A DNA stretch of 64,000 nucleotides from Caballeronia jiangsuensis (lineage in GTDB: Bacteria; Pseudomonadota; Gammaproteobacteria; Burkholderiales; Burkholderiaceae). Location: assembly GCA_000648925.1 (NCBI GenBank), contig JFHF01000006.1:160773-224772 (forward strand), read 5' to 3'. Under the pieces are notes generated by a model. The model was not told where the DNA came from, made no database searches, and was given only the letters and a program-made list of their open reading frames with translations. Below, piece by piece: positions 16,000 through 24,812 of the stretch. A program made the translations under genes and the position numbers. Position 1 is the first letter of the stretch, and each line of letters opens with the position of its first letter.

Positions 16000-17232
16000 A
16001 TGAGCCAGGTTATTTCAGCAGCCATCCCGCTCGGCTATGCCGAACGCAACGGGCAGTACTGGCGGCGCAATCTCGCCGTCTGCGTGTTCGGTTCGTTCAC
16101 GACGCTCGTGAGTCTCAGCATGCTGCTGCCGTTTCTGCCGCTGTATGTGCGGCAACTCGGCGTGGAGTCGCAGTCGGCGGTGATCGAATGGTCGGGCGTC
16201 GCGTTCAGCGCGACGTTTCTCGGCACCGCGGTCACCGCGCCGATCTGGGGACGTCTCGCCGATCGCTACGGCCGCAAGCCGATGCTCGTGCGCGCGGCGG
16301 TCGGCATGGCCATCGTGATGTCGCTGATCGGCGTTGCGCATTCGGTGCATCAACTGGTCGCGTTGCGGCTGCTCGCGGGGCTGATCGGCGGTTACGCGTC
16401 GGCATCGACGGTGATGATCGGCACGCAGGCGCCGCGCGAACGGGCCGGCTGGGCGCTCGGCATACTGTCGACGGGCGCGCTCGCGGGCAATCTCGCCGGG
16501 CCGCTGATCGGCGGCATGTTGCCGGGATTGATCGGCATTCGCGGAACCTTCTTCGCGGGCGCGGGGATGATCGCGGTGGCCGCGCTCGCCACGATCTTTC
16601 TGGTGAAGGAGGACTTTCATCCGGACGATGCGAAAAAGCGCGCGTCGCACACGGATTCGACGCAGGCGCATCGCACGAATTACGTCGTGGTCGCCGCGCT
16701 GCTCATGACCGCGATGATGGTGCTGCTCGCGAACATGTCGATCGAACCGATCATCACCGTCTATATCGGCGGGCTCGGCGTGAAGGCCGATAACGTGGCG
16801 CGCATCGCGGGCGTGGTCATGGCGTGCTCGGCGCTCGGCAGCATGCTGACGGCGGCGCGGCTCGGCGCGCTGGCGGACCGCATCGGAAGCTGGAACGTGA
16901 TCGTCGGGTGCCTCGTGCTGACCGGCATCGCGATGATTCCGCAGGCGTTCGTGCATCAGTGGTGGCAGCTCGCCGCGTTGCGCATGCTGATGGGCATGAC
17001 GCTCGCCGGCTTGCTGCCCTCCATCGCGAAGCTTGCGCGCAGCGCCGTCAGCGAAAACAGCAGCGGACAGATGCTCGGTTATCTGCAATCGGCGCAGTTC
17101 AGCGGGCAGGTCGTCGGGCCGCTGATCGGCGGGCAGATCGGCGTGTTGCTCGGCTTGCACTCGGTGTTCTTCGTCACGGGAAGCCTGCTGATCGCGTGCG
17201 CGGGACTCGCGCACTGGGCGCGCACGCGCTAG
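16000..17232 (+). CDS. MFS multidrug-type efflux transporter (DHA1, MdtG-like)
   Basis: The 410-residue inner-membrane protein has about 12 hydrophobic segments. The MFS signature between helices 2 and 3 is visible (WGRLADRYGRKPMLVRA), as is the drug:H+ antiporter motif C (GPLIGG) in both halves. The start is the ATG at 16000 behind GAGGTCG; an upstream in-frame start has no ribosome site. Such carriers export drugs or metabolites using proton exchange. It follows a LysR gene and a perfect palindrome, a common arrangement for inducible efflux. The substrate is not known. Confidence 0.88.
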   Translation: MSQVISAAIPLGYAERNGQYWRRNLAVCVFGSFTTLVSLSMLLPFLPLYVRQLGVESQSAVIEWSGVAFSATFLGTAVTAPIWGRLADRYGRKPMLVRAAVGMAIVMSLIGVAHSVHQLVALRLLAGLIGGYASASTVMIGTQAPRERAGWALGILSTGALAGNLAGPLIGGMLPGLIGIRGTFFAGAGMIAVAALATIFLVKEDFHPDDAKKRASHTDSTQAHRTNYVVVAALLMTAMMVLLANMSIEPIITVYIGGLGVKADNVARIAGVVMACSALGSMLTAARLGALADRIGSWNVIVGCLVLTGIAMIPQAFVHQWWQLAALRMLMGMTLAGLLPSIAKLARSAVSENSSGQMLGYLQSAQFSGQVVGPLIGGQIGVLLGLHSVFFVTGSLLIACAGLAHWARTR

Positions 17233-17240
17233 CCCGTGTC

Positions 17241-17269
17241 GCGCGGTTTAAGTTTCACTTAAGCCGCGC
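17241..17269. terminator. Hairpin after the MFS gene (possible terminator)
   Basis: A 12 bp stem, GCGCGGTTTAAG/CTTAAGCCGCGC with one mismatch and a 5-nt loop, lies just after the MFS stop. No T-tract follows on either strand, so intrinsic termination is uncertain. Confidence 0.4.
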
Positions 17270-17350
17270 AACTTACGGTAGCGGACTCTTTTGCCTGTCG
17301 CTGCCCCATGCCGCTGCCACTCTTTTCGATGACGCGCATCTGATCGCGTC

Positions 17351-18172
17351 ATGCTCAAAGTCCATCTCTTCTTCATCGTCTTCATTGTCGCGAGTCTCGT
17401 GCCGCTCATCGCGCACGCGAAAAGCGTCGTCGCTGCCAAGCCGGTCTTGCAGGCGCGCGCCGCGATCGCCGTCGATCTCTCCACCGGACGCACGCTCTAC
17501 GCAAAGCACGCCGACGCGCGCGTGCCGATCGCATCGCTCACCAAGCTTCTCACCGCGATGGTCGTGCTCGACTCGAAGCGCTCGCTGCTCAAGCCCGCGC
17601 GCATCACCGATGCCGATGTCGATCGCCTCAAGTGGTCGCGTTCGCGCCTGCCAGTCGGCTCGCTTCTGTTGCGCAAGACGATGCTGCATATCGCGCTGAT
17701 GTCATCGGAAAATCGCGCCGCGTTCGCGTTGAGCCGCGATTATCCCGGCGGCCGCGCGGGCTTCGTGCACGCGATGAATCGCACCGCGAAGCGCCTGCAT
17801 ATGAATCGCAGCCATTTCGTCGATCCGACCGGTCTCTCGCCGCACAACGTATCGACGGCGCGCGATCTCACGAAGCTCGCGCGCGCGGCGTATCGCTATC
17901 CGACGATTCGCGAATACGCGACTTCGCATCACAAGCTCGTGCTCGGCGGCGCGGGGCCGCTGATGTATCGCAATACCGATCCGCTGGTTTATCGCGCGGC
18001 GTGGGGCGTGGGATTGCAAAAGACGGGTTTCACGAACGAGGCGGGGCATTGCCTCATCGTGATCGCGCAGGTGCATGGGCGGCCGACGCTTTTCGTGATT
18101 CTCGGCGCGCCGGGCGAGCACGCGCACTTTCAGGATGCGGTGAAGCTGCGGAGTTGGTTGTTGAAGCGATGA
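17351..18172 (+). CDS. pbpG: D-alanyl-D-alanine endopeptidase (PBP7 type, peptidase S11)
   Basis: The 273-residue protein has a signal peptide (MLKVHLFFIVFIVASLVPLIAHA) and a penicillin-binding fold with all three motifs. These are S62-L-T-K65, S119-E-N121 and a K-T-G box (QKTGFTNEAG) near residue 225. PBP7/8-type enzymes cleave D-Ala-meso-DAP crosslinks in peptidoglycan in the periplasm. The short C-terminus without a long anchor domain fits PBP7 rather than DacA/DacC. It stands alone, and its stop is 1 bp from the stop of the convergent MFS gene. Confidence 0.88.
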   Translation: MLKVHLFFIVFIVASLVPLIAHAKSVVAAKPVLQARAAIAVDLSTGRTLYAKHADARVPIASLTKLLTAMVVLDSKRSLLKPARITDADVDRLKWSRSRLPVGSLLLRKTMLHIALMSSENRAAFALSRDYPGGRAGFVHAMNRTAKRLHMNRSHFVDPTGLSPHNVSTARDLTKLARAAYRYPTIREYATSHHKLVLGGAGPLMYRNTDPLVYRAAWGVGLQKTGFTNEAGHCLIVIAQVHGRPTLFVILGAPGEHAHFQDAVKLRSWLLKR

Positions 18173-18173
18173 G

Positions 18174-19433
18174 TCAGGCACGCGCCCCCGCAAGAGAAGC
18201 CTCGTCGACAGGCCGATCATCGATAGGAAAGTGCAGCAGCGCCGCGACGAGACCCGCGACGGCCGTCGCACCCCAGATCAGCGTGTACGAACCGGTCGTG
18301 TCGAACACATAGCCGCCGAGCCACGCGCCGAGAAACGATCCGAGCTGATGGCTGAGAAACACGACGCCGAACAGCGTGCCCAGATGCCGCGTGCCGAATA
18401 CCTTCGCGATGAGCCCGTTGGTGAGCGGCACCGTGCCGAGCCACGTCAGCCCCATGACGGCGGCGAAGATGACGACGGATACGCTCGTCGTCGGCAGCAG
18501 CACGAAGAGGGCGATCGTGCCGCCGCGAATCAGATAGAGCCACGCGAGCACGTGATGCTGCCGCCAGCGTCCGCCGAGCCATCCGCATCCCCAACTGCCG
18601 ATCATGTTGAAGAGGCCGATCAGCGCGAGCGCCGTCGCGCCGAGCCCGACGGGCATGTGGCAGAGCATGAGATAACCCGGCAGATGCGTCGCGATGAACG
18701 CGAGCTGAAAACCGCATGTGAAAAAGCCGAGCGTCAGGAGCCGGTAGCCACGATGACGCGACGCATACGCGAGCGTCTCGCGCAGCGGCATCGCGTGCGT
18801 TTCATGTGATGCCGATACCGCCACCGATGCCTTGCTCTGGCGGCTCGCGCGGTCGAGCACGATGCCGAAAGGCGCGGCGAGCAGCAACACGAAGGCGAGG
18901 GCATAGAGCGACGCCGCCACGCCCGCGTGCACGCGCACTTCCTGCGCGAACGGCACCATCAGCACTTGTCCGAGCGAGCCGCCCGCGCTGGCGAGACCCA
19001 TCGCGACGCTGCGCGTTTGCGGCGACGCGACGCGTCCGACCGTCGCGAGCACGACACCGAAGCTCGTGCAACTGATGCCGATGCCGACGAGCAGCCCGAG
19101 GCCGAGCACGAGCATCCAGCCGGAAGTCGCGGCCGCCGCGAGCGCGAGGCCCGCCGCGAACGTGGCGGCGCCCATCGCGACGACGGGCGCGGCGCCGTAT
19201 CGGTCGGCTGCGGCGCCGGCGAAGGGCTGCGCGAAGCCCCAGACGAGATTGTGCAGTGCGATCGCGAAGGCGATCAGCGTGACGGGCAGCCCGCGATCGA
19301 AGGAAAACGGCCCGATGAAAAGCCCGAAAGTCTGACGCACGCCCATCGCGGCGCTCAGGATCAGCGCGGCCGCGCCGATGAGCGCCCACGTCGTTGCGCG
19401 GTTCGTGCCGGTAGTGCTCGATAGTGACGACAT
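18174..19433 (-). CDS. MFS transporter (monocarboxylate/OFA-like)
   Basis: The 419-residue protein has 12 predicted membrane segments and the MFS loop AGAAADRYGAAPVV. The N-terminal pattern GVRQTFGLFIGPFSFDRG resembles carriers of the oxalate/formate and monocarboxylate group. The ATG at 19433 is chosen over an upstream in-frame start because AAGGAGG sits just before it. A LysR gene lies 84 bp upstream on the same strand and may regulate it. The transported compound is not evident. Confidence 0.85.
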   Translation of the reverse strand: MSSLSSTTGTNRATTWALIGAAALILSAAMGVRQTFGLFIGPFSFDRGLPVTLIAFAIALHNLVWGFAQPFAGAAADRYGAAPVVAMGAATFAAGLALAAAATSGWMLVLGLGLLVGIGISCTSFGVVLATVGRVASPQTRSVAMGLASAGGSLGQVLMVPFAQEVRVHAGVAASLYALAFVLLLAAPFGIVLDRASRQSKASVAVSASHETHAMPLRETLAYASRHRGYRLLTLGFFTCGFQLAFIATHLPGYLMLCHMPVGLGATALALIGLFNMIGSWGCGWLGGRWRQHHVLAWLYLIRGGTIALFVLLPTTSVSVVIFAAVMGLTWLGTVPLTNGLIAKVFGTRHLGTLFGVVFLSHQLGSFLGAWLGGYVFDTTGSYTLIWGATAVAGLVAALLHFPIDDRPVDEASLAGARA

Positions 19434-19517
19434 GGCGCTATTCCTCCTTGCGGCCATCCTCGCAGGCGAACGTCCGTGCTGACAAACGAAAAGTTTTCGC
19501 TGACGGATGAACGCAGT

Positions 19518-20447
19518 TCAACCGCGACGCTTCGCTTCGTCGCCTTCGCAATCGTCGACGAACTCTGCCGCCTGCGCGATCAGCCAGTCGCGGAACGCGA
19601 CGAGATCCGCGCGGGCGCTCGCTTGCGGCGTCTCGCAGAGCCAGTACGCGGTCTGCGTCTCGACGCTCGTCGCGGACGCTTCGACGAGCGTGCCCGCGAC
19701 CAGTTCTCGATCGACGAGCGGACGACGGCCGATGACGACGCCGAGTCCGGCCGCGGCGGCATCGAACGCGAGCTGCACGGTATCGAAGCGCAGGCCGCCT
19801 TGAAGATCGAGACCGTCGATGCCCGCGCCGTCCATCCACGCCTGCCAGTCCTGGCTCGCGGTATCGACATGGATGAGCGCGGCGCGCGCGAGATCGGGGA
19901 TGCCGTCGGCGCCCGTCAGCTTGGCGCGATACGCCGGACTGCACAGGGGCACGAGGCGCTCGCCAAAGAGACGTTGCCACGACGCGCCATCCACCGGGCC
20001 GCGCGAGAGGCGCAGACCGAAATCGAAGCCATCGACGGGAAAGCCCGCCTGTCGGCGCGAGGTGTCGATGGTCACGTCGATGTCGGGCCAGCGCGCGCGG
20101 AAATCCGGCAGGCGCGGGACGAGCCAGCGAGCGGCGAGCGTCGGCGCGCAGGTGACGGCGATAGCGCGACGCGTGCGTTTGCCGGGCAGCGTCTGCGTGC
20201 CGATCGCGATGAGCGAGAACGCTTCGGCGATATACGGCAGATAGTGCTCGGCCGCCGCGCTCAGCGAAAGCCCGCGCGGCTCGCGCACGAAAAGCTCGAC
20301 GCCGAGCACCTTCTCCAGCGCGCCGATGCCATGACTCACCGCGCCCGGCGTCACGTTGAGTTCGGCGGCGGCGAGCTTGAAACTGCGATGGCGCGCGGCG
20401 GCTTCGAAGAGACGCAGGGCGTTGAGCGGCGGAAGGCGCTGGGGCAT
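19518..20447 (-). CDS. LysR-family transcriptional regulator, GcvA type
   Basis: The 309-residue protein has a LysR helix-turn-helix (LFEAAARHRSFKLAAAELNV, then GAVSHGIGALEKVLG) and an effector domain with the family's RRQAGFPVDGFDFGLRLSRG region. The GcvA subgroup often controls amino-acid, beta-lactamase or transporter genes. It sits between two MFS genes on the same strand. Which one it controls is not clear from the sequence. Confidence 0.9.
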   Translation of the reverse strand: MPQRLPPLNALRLFEAAARHRSFKLAAAELNVTPGAVSHGIGALEKVLGVELFVREPRGLSLSAAAEHYLPYIAEAFSLIAIGTQTLPGKRTRRAIAVTCAPTLAARWLVPRLPDFRARWPDIDVTIDTSRRQAGFPVDGFDFGLRLSRGPVDGASWQRLFGERLVPLCSPAYRAKLTGADGIPDLARAALIHVDTASQDWQAWMDGAGIDGLDLQGGLRFDTVQLAFDAAAAGLGVVIGRRPLVDRELVAGTLVEASATSVETQTAYWLCETPQASARADLVAFRDWLIAQAAEFVDDCEGDEAKRRG

Positions 20448-20506
20448 GTTGGCGTGTCGGATCGACGAGGTGTGCGCCTATATTGCCATCGTCGCGGGAG
20501 GCGATG

Positions 20507-21802
20507 TCAGCGGGCCGAGTGACGCCGCGCCTTCCACCAGGCGAGCGAACGCTGCGCCATGAGCCCGAATGGCGGATTGGCGAACAGCACCGCCGCGCCC
20601 AGCGCGATCGCACCGCATACGAGAAACGTGCCGCGATAGCCGAGCGCCGCCACGAGCGCGCCGGACAACACGCCGGAAAGAATCGAGCCGACGCGCGACG
20701 CGTTGAAAAACAGCGCCGTCGCCGCGCCCGGCGTGCGGGGCATGAGGTCCTGCATATAGGTCATGCCGAGACACGAAATCACCGACACGACGAACGCGTT
20801 GAAAGCCTGCATCGGGATCAGGAACTGGACGCTCTGCGATGCCGCGACCGCGATGAAGTAGATCGTGTGCACGGCCGCCGACGACGCGAGCCAGCGCTGC
20901 TTGTCGAGGCGCGAGCCGCGTGCGCCGAGCGCGAGCATCATCGGAATTTCGAGGAGCGCGCCGAGCCCGAGCATGACGGACACATCGATGCGCGAGCCAT
21001 GCATGCCGTGCACGACGTAAAGCGGCAGCACGATCATGGTCGCGCTCGCCGCAAGTCCGATGAGCGTCATCGCGACCGTGGCGCGCCATATCTCCGCGCG
21101 CGAGTGCGATACGCCGGCGTGCGGCGGCACGAGTTCATCGGTGTCGGGCGCGGTGACTTCGAGCAGCGATGACGGATCGCCTGCATAGTGCGCGGGCGCG
21201 CTGTGCGGGTCGCCCTTGGGCGAATCGTGCATGCGCCAGACGATCGCGCCGCACGCGATGAAGCAGCCCGCCGCGAACAGGAACAGGCCGTAGAAGCCGG
21301 CCGCGGCCAGCACCAGCGCGCCGACGGAAGGCCCGAAAACCCAGGCCATCGAGAGCACGGTTCTCAGCGTGGCGAGCGCGAGGGCGCGCTCGGCGACGTC
21401 ATCGACGGGCAGGGCGGCGCGCGCAAAGGAAAACACGAGCGACATGGCCGAGCCGCCCGCGCCGAGAAACACGACGCCGATCGCCACCAGCGCGGCGTAA
21501 TTGCGCACCAGACACAGCAGCAAGAAGCCGAGCGACGACGCGATGAGCGCCGCGAGCAGCAATTCCCGATGATGACCGTGCCTGTCGGACCATTTGCCGG
21601 CGAATGCGCTCGCCACGACGCCGCTCGCGGCGATGACCGTCATGAATACGCCGAGCCGCAGAGGGCTCATGTCCGCCTGCTCGACGCTGAACAAGGACAG
21701 ATACGGTGCGGTAAACGACATCGCGACACCGAGCATCAGCGTCGCGCCGGAGAGCGGCAGAAAGAATGGGATCCGGGTGAGACTGAGCAGGCGTGTATTC
21801 AT
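20507..21802 (-). CDS. MFS sugar efflux transporter (SetA family)
   Basis: The 431-residue protein has two halves of six hydrophobic segments. The first cytoplasmic loop is GKWSDRHGHHRELL, and the pattern GVAMSFTAPYLSLF near residue 25 is typical of SetA/SetB sugar efflux carriers. Family members export lactose, glucose or sugar analogues to relieve sugar stress. A long hydrophilic central loop (residues ~200-235) is present. It lies 224 bp downstream of the FGE gene on the same strand, but the intervening hairpin and distance argue for its own promoter. The substrate remains a guess. Confidence 0.82.
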   Translation of the reverse strand: MNTRLLSLTRIPFFLPLSGATLMLGVAMSFTAPYLSLFSVEQADMSPLRLGVFMTVIAASGVVASAFAGKWSDRHGHHRELLLAALIASSLGFLLLCLVRNYAALVAIGVVFLGAGGSAMSLVFSFARAALPVDDVAERALALATLRTVLSMAWVFGPSVGALVLAAAGFYGLFLFAAGCFIACGAIVWRMHDSPKGDPHSAPAHYAGDPSSLLEVTAPDTDELVPPHAGVSHSRAEIWRATVAMTLIGLAASATMIVLPLYVVHGMHGSRIDVSVMLGLGALLEIPMMLALGARGSRLDKQRWLASSAAVHTIYFIAVAASQSVQFLIPMQAFNAFVVSVISCLGMTYMQDLMPRTPGAATALFFNASRVGSILSGVLSGALVAALGYRGTFLVCGAIALGAAVLFANPPFGLMAQRSLAWWKARRHSAR

Positions 21803-21975
21803 CGGGACGTGGGGCGGCTTGTGCGATTCAGGCGCGAAAGTGCGAGTTGCGACGCGCGCGTGTCAGCGGGCAGTTTGCCACCACGATCCCGATAATGTGT
21901 GGCAATCGGTCGATCTTGGATGTTCGCCGGTTAGCCGAAAAATGGAAGAAGCTACATCGACTGAGGGACGATATG

Positions 21976-22014
21976 GACGGTGCCGAGCCTGGCCGGGGCC
22001 ACAACTGCACCGTC
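21976..22014 (-). terminator. Long-loop hairpin after the FGE gene
   Basis: GACGGTGC (21976-21983) pairs with GCACCGTC (22007-22014), and an inner GGCC/GGCC pairing is possible. It lies 13 bp after the FGE stop. No T-run follows, so this could be a Rho-type or processing structure. The rest of the 21803-22026 gap shows nothing recognisable. Confidence 0.3.
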
Positions 22015-22026
22015 GCGATCCCGGTT

Positions 22027-23076
22027 CTAGAATGCCCTCAACACCGTCCGGAAGCCGATGTGCACCGTGCCGAGCGTCGGGTCCTGAGGCTGTCGGGATG
22101 AAGGACGATAGCGCACGCAGAAGTTCGGCGCGCACAGGAACGAGCCGCCCTTGATGACGCGCGCCGGATGATTTTCGTTGTCGAACGGCGCGGCCACTTT
22201 CACGATGAGCGGATTGTCCGCTTCCTCGGCGGGATGCCGGTCCCGGTACACATCGCGGGTCCATTGCCATACATTGCCGACGGGATCGAGCAGGCCATAT
22301 CCATTCGCGGGATAGCATCCGACGGGCGCGGCGTCCCTGTGTCCGTCGCTGGTTTCGTTGTGCGCCGGAAAATCGCCCTGCCACGTGTTGGCCATGTACT
22401 TGCCGCCGACCTTGAACGTGTCGCCCCACGGAAATGTCTCGCCTTCCTTGCCGCCGCGCGCGGCGTACTCGTACTCGGCTTCCGTGGGCAAATCGTGACC
22501 GAGCCACTTCGCGTAAGCCTGCGCATCGCGATAAGTCACCTGCACGACCGGATAGTTATCCTTTCCCACGATGCTGCTGCGCGGCCCATACGGATGCCGC
22601 CAGTTCGCACCGGCGCGAAACCGCCACCATCGATACGACTGCTCGAACTGCTCCGCGCCGCTGGGCCAGACGAACACCACCGAACCCGGCTGCAACTGCT
22701 CATCGGGCACGCCGGGGAAATCCGCGGGGTCGCGCTTGCGCTCCGCTTCGGTGACGTAACCCGTCGCGCGCACGAACATCGCGAACTGCGCGTTGGTCAC
22801 TTCGTGCGCATCGATCAGAAAGCCGTCGAGTTTCACGGGCTGCACATTGCGCTCTTCCGGATAACCTTCCGTCGAGCCCATGAGGAATCGACCGGCCGGT
22901 ATCGGGATCATTCCGGCCCGGTTCGGCGCGTTGCCGTGCGCCGCGCCGAAGCCGGCAGGCACGCCGCGGTAAGCCTCGCACAGCGGCTTGTCCGCCGACG
23001 CGAACGCCGATGAGCACGCCCCCGCAAACAACGCGACGGCGAGCGCGCCTCGCTTACTGATTCGTGTCGAGTTCAT
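22027..23076 (-). CDS. Formylglycine-generating enzyme (FGE-sulfatase domain), exported
   Basis: The 349-residue protein has an N-terminal signal sequence (residues ~1-27, ending SSAFA). A full FGE fold follows: IPAGRFLMGS, DAHEVTNAQFAMFV, LPTEAEYEYAARGG, GNVWQWTRD and GGSFLCAPNFCVRYR. The last motif contains both catalytic copper-binding cysteines, C315 and C320. FGE oxidises the active-site cysteine of sulfatases to formylglycine using O2. Its start overlaps the end of the arylsulfatase gene by 23 bp on the same strand, so it is almost certainly the dedicated maturase. The signal peptide is notable because it places maturation in the periplasm. Confidence 0.9.
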   Translation of the reverse strand: MNSTRISKRGALAVALFAGACSSAFASADKPLCEAYRGVPAGFGAAHGNAPNRAGMIPIPAGRFLMGSTEGYPEERNVQPVKLDGFLIDAHEVTNAQFAMFVRATGYVTEAERKRDPADFPGVPDEQLQPGSVVFVWPSGAEQFEQSYRWWRFRAGANWRHPYGPRSSIVGKDNYPVVQVTYRDAQAYAKWLGHDLPTEAEYEYAARGGKEGETFPWGDTFKVGGKYMANTWQGDFPAHNETSDGHRDAAPVGCYPANGYGLLDPVGNVWQWTRDVYRDRHPAEEADNPLIVKVAAPFDNENHPARVIKGGSFLCAPNFCVRYRPSSRQPQDPTLGTVHIGFRTVLRAF

Positions 23077-24763
23077 CTTGGTAGTAGTGAGTGCCGTTGC
23101 TGTAGCCGGGACGTTCCGCGAGACCGGGAATATCCTGAACGCCGTTGGCCGTCTGGTACTTCGCGTAATCCGCGACGAGTTCCTTCAGCTTCGCGGGATA
23201 GCGCGCGGCGACGTCATGCAGTTCCGAACGGTCGACGCTCAGGTGATAAAGCTCCCAGCGATCCTTGCCCCAAGGCTTGTTCGCGTACGCGATTTTCCAG
23301 TCTCCCTTGCGCATCGCGCGGCGGCCGTTAAGTTCCCAGCCTTCGGTGAACTGCGTGTGCACCTTGTTGCTTTGGCCGCTCAGAAAGCTCAGCATCGACG
23401 TGCCCTGCATGCGGAATACCGGCCGGCCGTCGTATTCGCCATCGGGCGGCTGCACGCCCGCGACTTGCAGGATGGTCGGCGCGATGTCGGTCACATGCGC
23501 GGGCACGCGGCTGATCTGTCCGGTGCGGGCAGAGCGCGGCATCACGACGATGTTCGGCACCGCGATGCCGCCTTCATGCGCGAAAGCCTTGTACAGATGC
23601 AGCGGCGTCGCGCTGACCTGCGCCCAGCCAGGACCGTATTCGACGAACGAGCCCTTGCGTCCCGTATTGGCGATGCTGTTATCGGCGTGGCGTTTGATCC
23701 AGTCGCGATCGGCTGCTTCGTCGAGAATACTGTTGCCGTCCGCGCCGTTGTCCGACATGAAGAGGATGAGGGTGTTGTCGTACTGGCCGGTCTCCTTCAG
23801 ATGCGCGACGATGCGCCCGATCTGCGCATCCATCGCTTCGACCATCGCGGCGTACACGGCCATGCGCTTCGCCTCGATACGCTGCTGCACGGGCGTGAGC
23901 GCGCTCCATTTCGGCCACGCGTCGTTGCCCTCGTAGGTCTGCATATCCTTCGGAACGATGCCGAGCGCCTTCATGCGCGCGAGGCGTTGCGCACGGATGG
24001 CTTCATAACCGACGTCGTACTTTCCTTCGTATTTCGCGATGTATTCGTCGGGCGCCTGCAGCGGCCAGTGCGGCGCGGTGTAGGCGACATAGGCGAAGAA
24101 CGGCTTGCCGTCGTCCTTGTTGCTGTCGATAAACGACAACATCTTGTCGGTATAGAACGTGGTCGAATAGAAGTTGTCCGGCAGGTCGACGAGTTTGCCG
24201 TTCTCGCGATACATCGCCTTGGGCGTCTTGTCGGGATCGGTCGTGATGATGCCGGTCTGGTCGAAGTGGCTCGCGCCGCCTTGCACCATCGCATACGACT
24301 GCTCGAAGCCGCGCTCGGCGGGACTGTACTCTTCGGTCAGGCCGAGGTGCCACTTGCCGACCATATAAGTGTGATAGCCCGCGTTCTCGAGCAGCGTCGG
24401 AAACGTGACGACCGAATGCGTCAGATAGCCTTCATAGCCCGCCGCACTGCGCTGTGCGGGCGTCAACAGTTCGGCCATGCCGCCCAGTCCGACGCGATGA
24501 TTGTCGACGCCCGACATCAGCATCGCGCGGGTCGGCGAGCAGAACGGCGACGCGTAGAAGTCGGTCATGCGCAGGCCGTCTTTCGCGAGCCGATCGAGAT
24601 TCGGCGTGTCGATCTCGCCACCGAATGCGCCGATGTCCGAGTAGCCGAGATCGTCCGCCAGGATCAGCAGGATGTTCGGGCGCTTGTCGACGTTTCCGGC
24701 TTGCGCGCCGGACATCGCGAGCAGGGCGCATGCGATCGCGCATGCGCTGATGAGGTGCTTCAT
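23054..24763 (-). CDS. Secreted type I arylsulfatase (Cys-type)
   Basis: The 569-residue enzyme has a Sec signal (MKHLISACAIACALLAMSGAQA). The metal-binding start NILLILADDLGYSDIGAFGG is followed by the sulfatase signature with C75 in FCSPTRAMLMSG (CxPxR). That cysteine must be converted to formylglycine. Further active-site segments are KWHLGLTEEYSP and MSDNGADGNS. The size fits the large arylsulfatase group acting on aryl sulfate esters. The ATG follows AAGGAGACG. It is collinear with catA (49 bp gap) and the phenol hydroxylase genes upstream, and with its FGE maturase downstream. Release of phenol from phenyl sulfate is the inferred role. Confidence 0.93.
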   Translation of the reverse strand: MKHLISACAIACALLAMSGAQAGNVDKRPNILLILADDLGYSDIGAFGGEIDTPNLDRLAKDGLRMTDFYASPFCSPTRAMLMSGVDNHRVGLGGMAELLTPAQRSAAGYEGYLTHSVVTFPTLLENAGYHTYMVGKWHLGLTEEYSPAERGFEQSYAMVQGGASHFDQTGIITTDPDKTPKAMYRENGKLVDLPDNFYSTTFYTDKMLSFIDSNKDDGKPFFAYVAYTAPHWPLQAPDEYIAKYEGKYDVGYEAIRAQRLARMKALGIVPKDMQTYEGNDAWPKWSALTPVQQRIEAKRMAVYAAMVEAMDAQIGRIVAHLKETGQYDNTLILFMSDNGADGNSILDEAADRDWIKRHADNSIANTGRKGSFVEYGPGWAQVSATPLHLYKAFAHEGGIAVPNIVVMPRSARTGQISRVPAHVTDIAPTILQVAGVQPPDGEYDGRPVFRMQGTSMLSFLSGQSNKVHTQFTEGWELNGRRAMRKGDWKIAYANKPWGKDRWELYHLSVDRSELHDVAARYPAKLKELVADYAKYQTANGVQDIPGLAERPGYSNGTHYYQDELDTNQ

Positions 24764-24812
24764 CGCGTCTCCTTGAATGTCGTTATTTCGTTATGGTTCG
24801 AAGCATCGGGGA

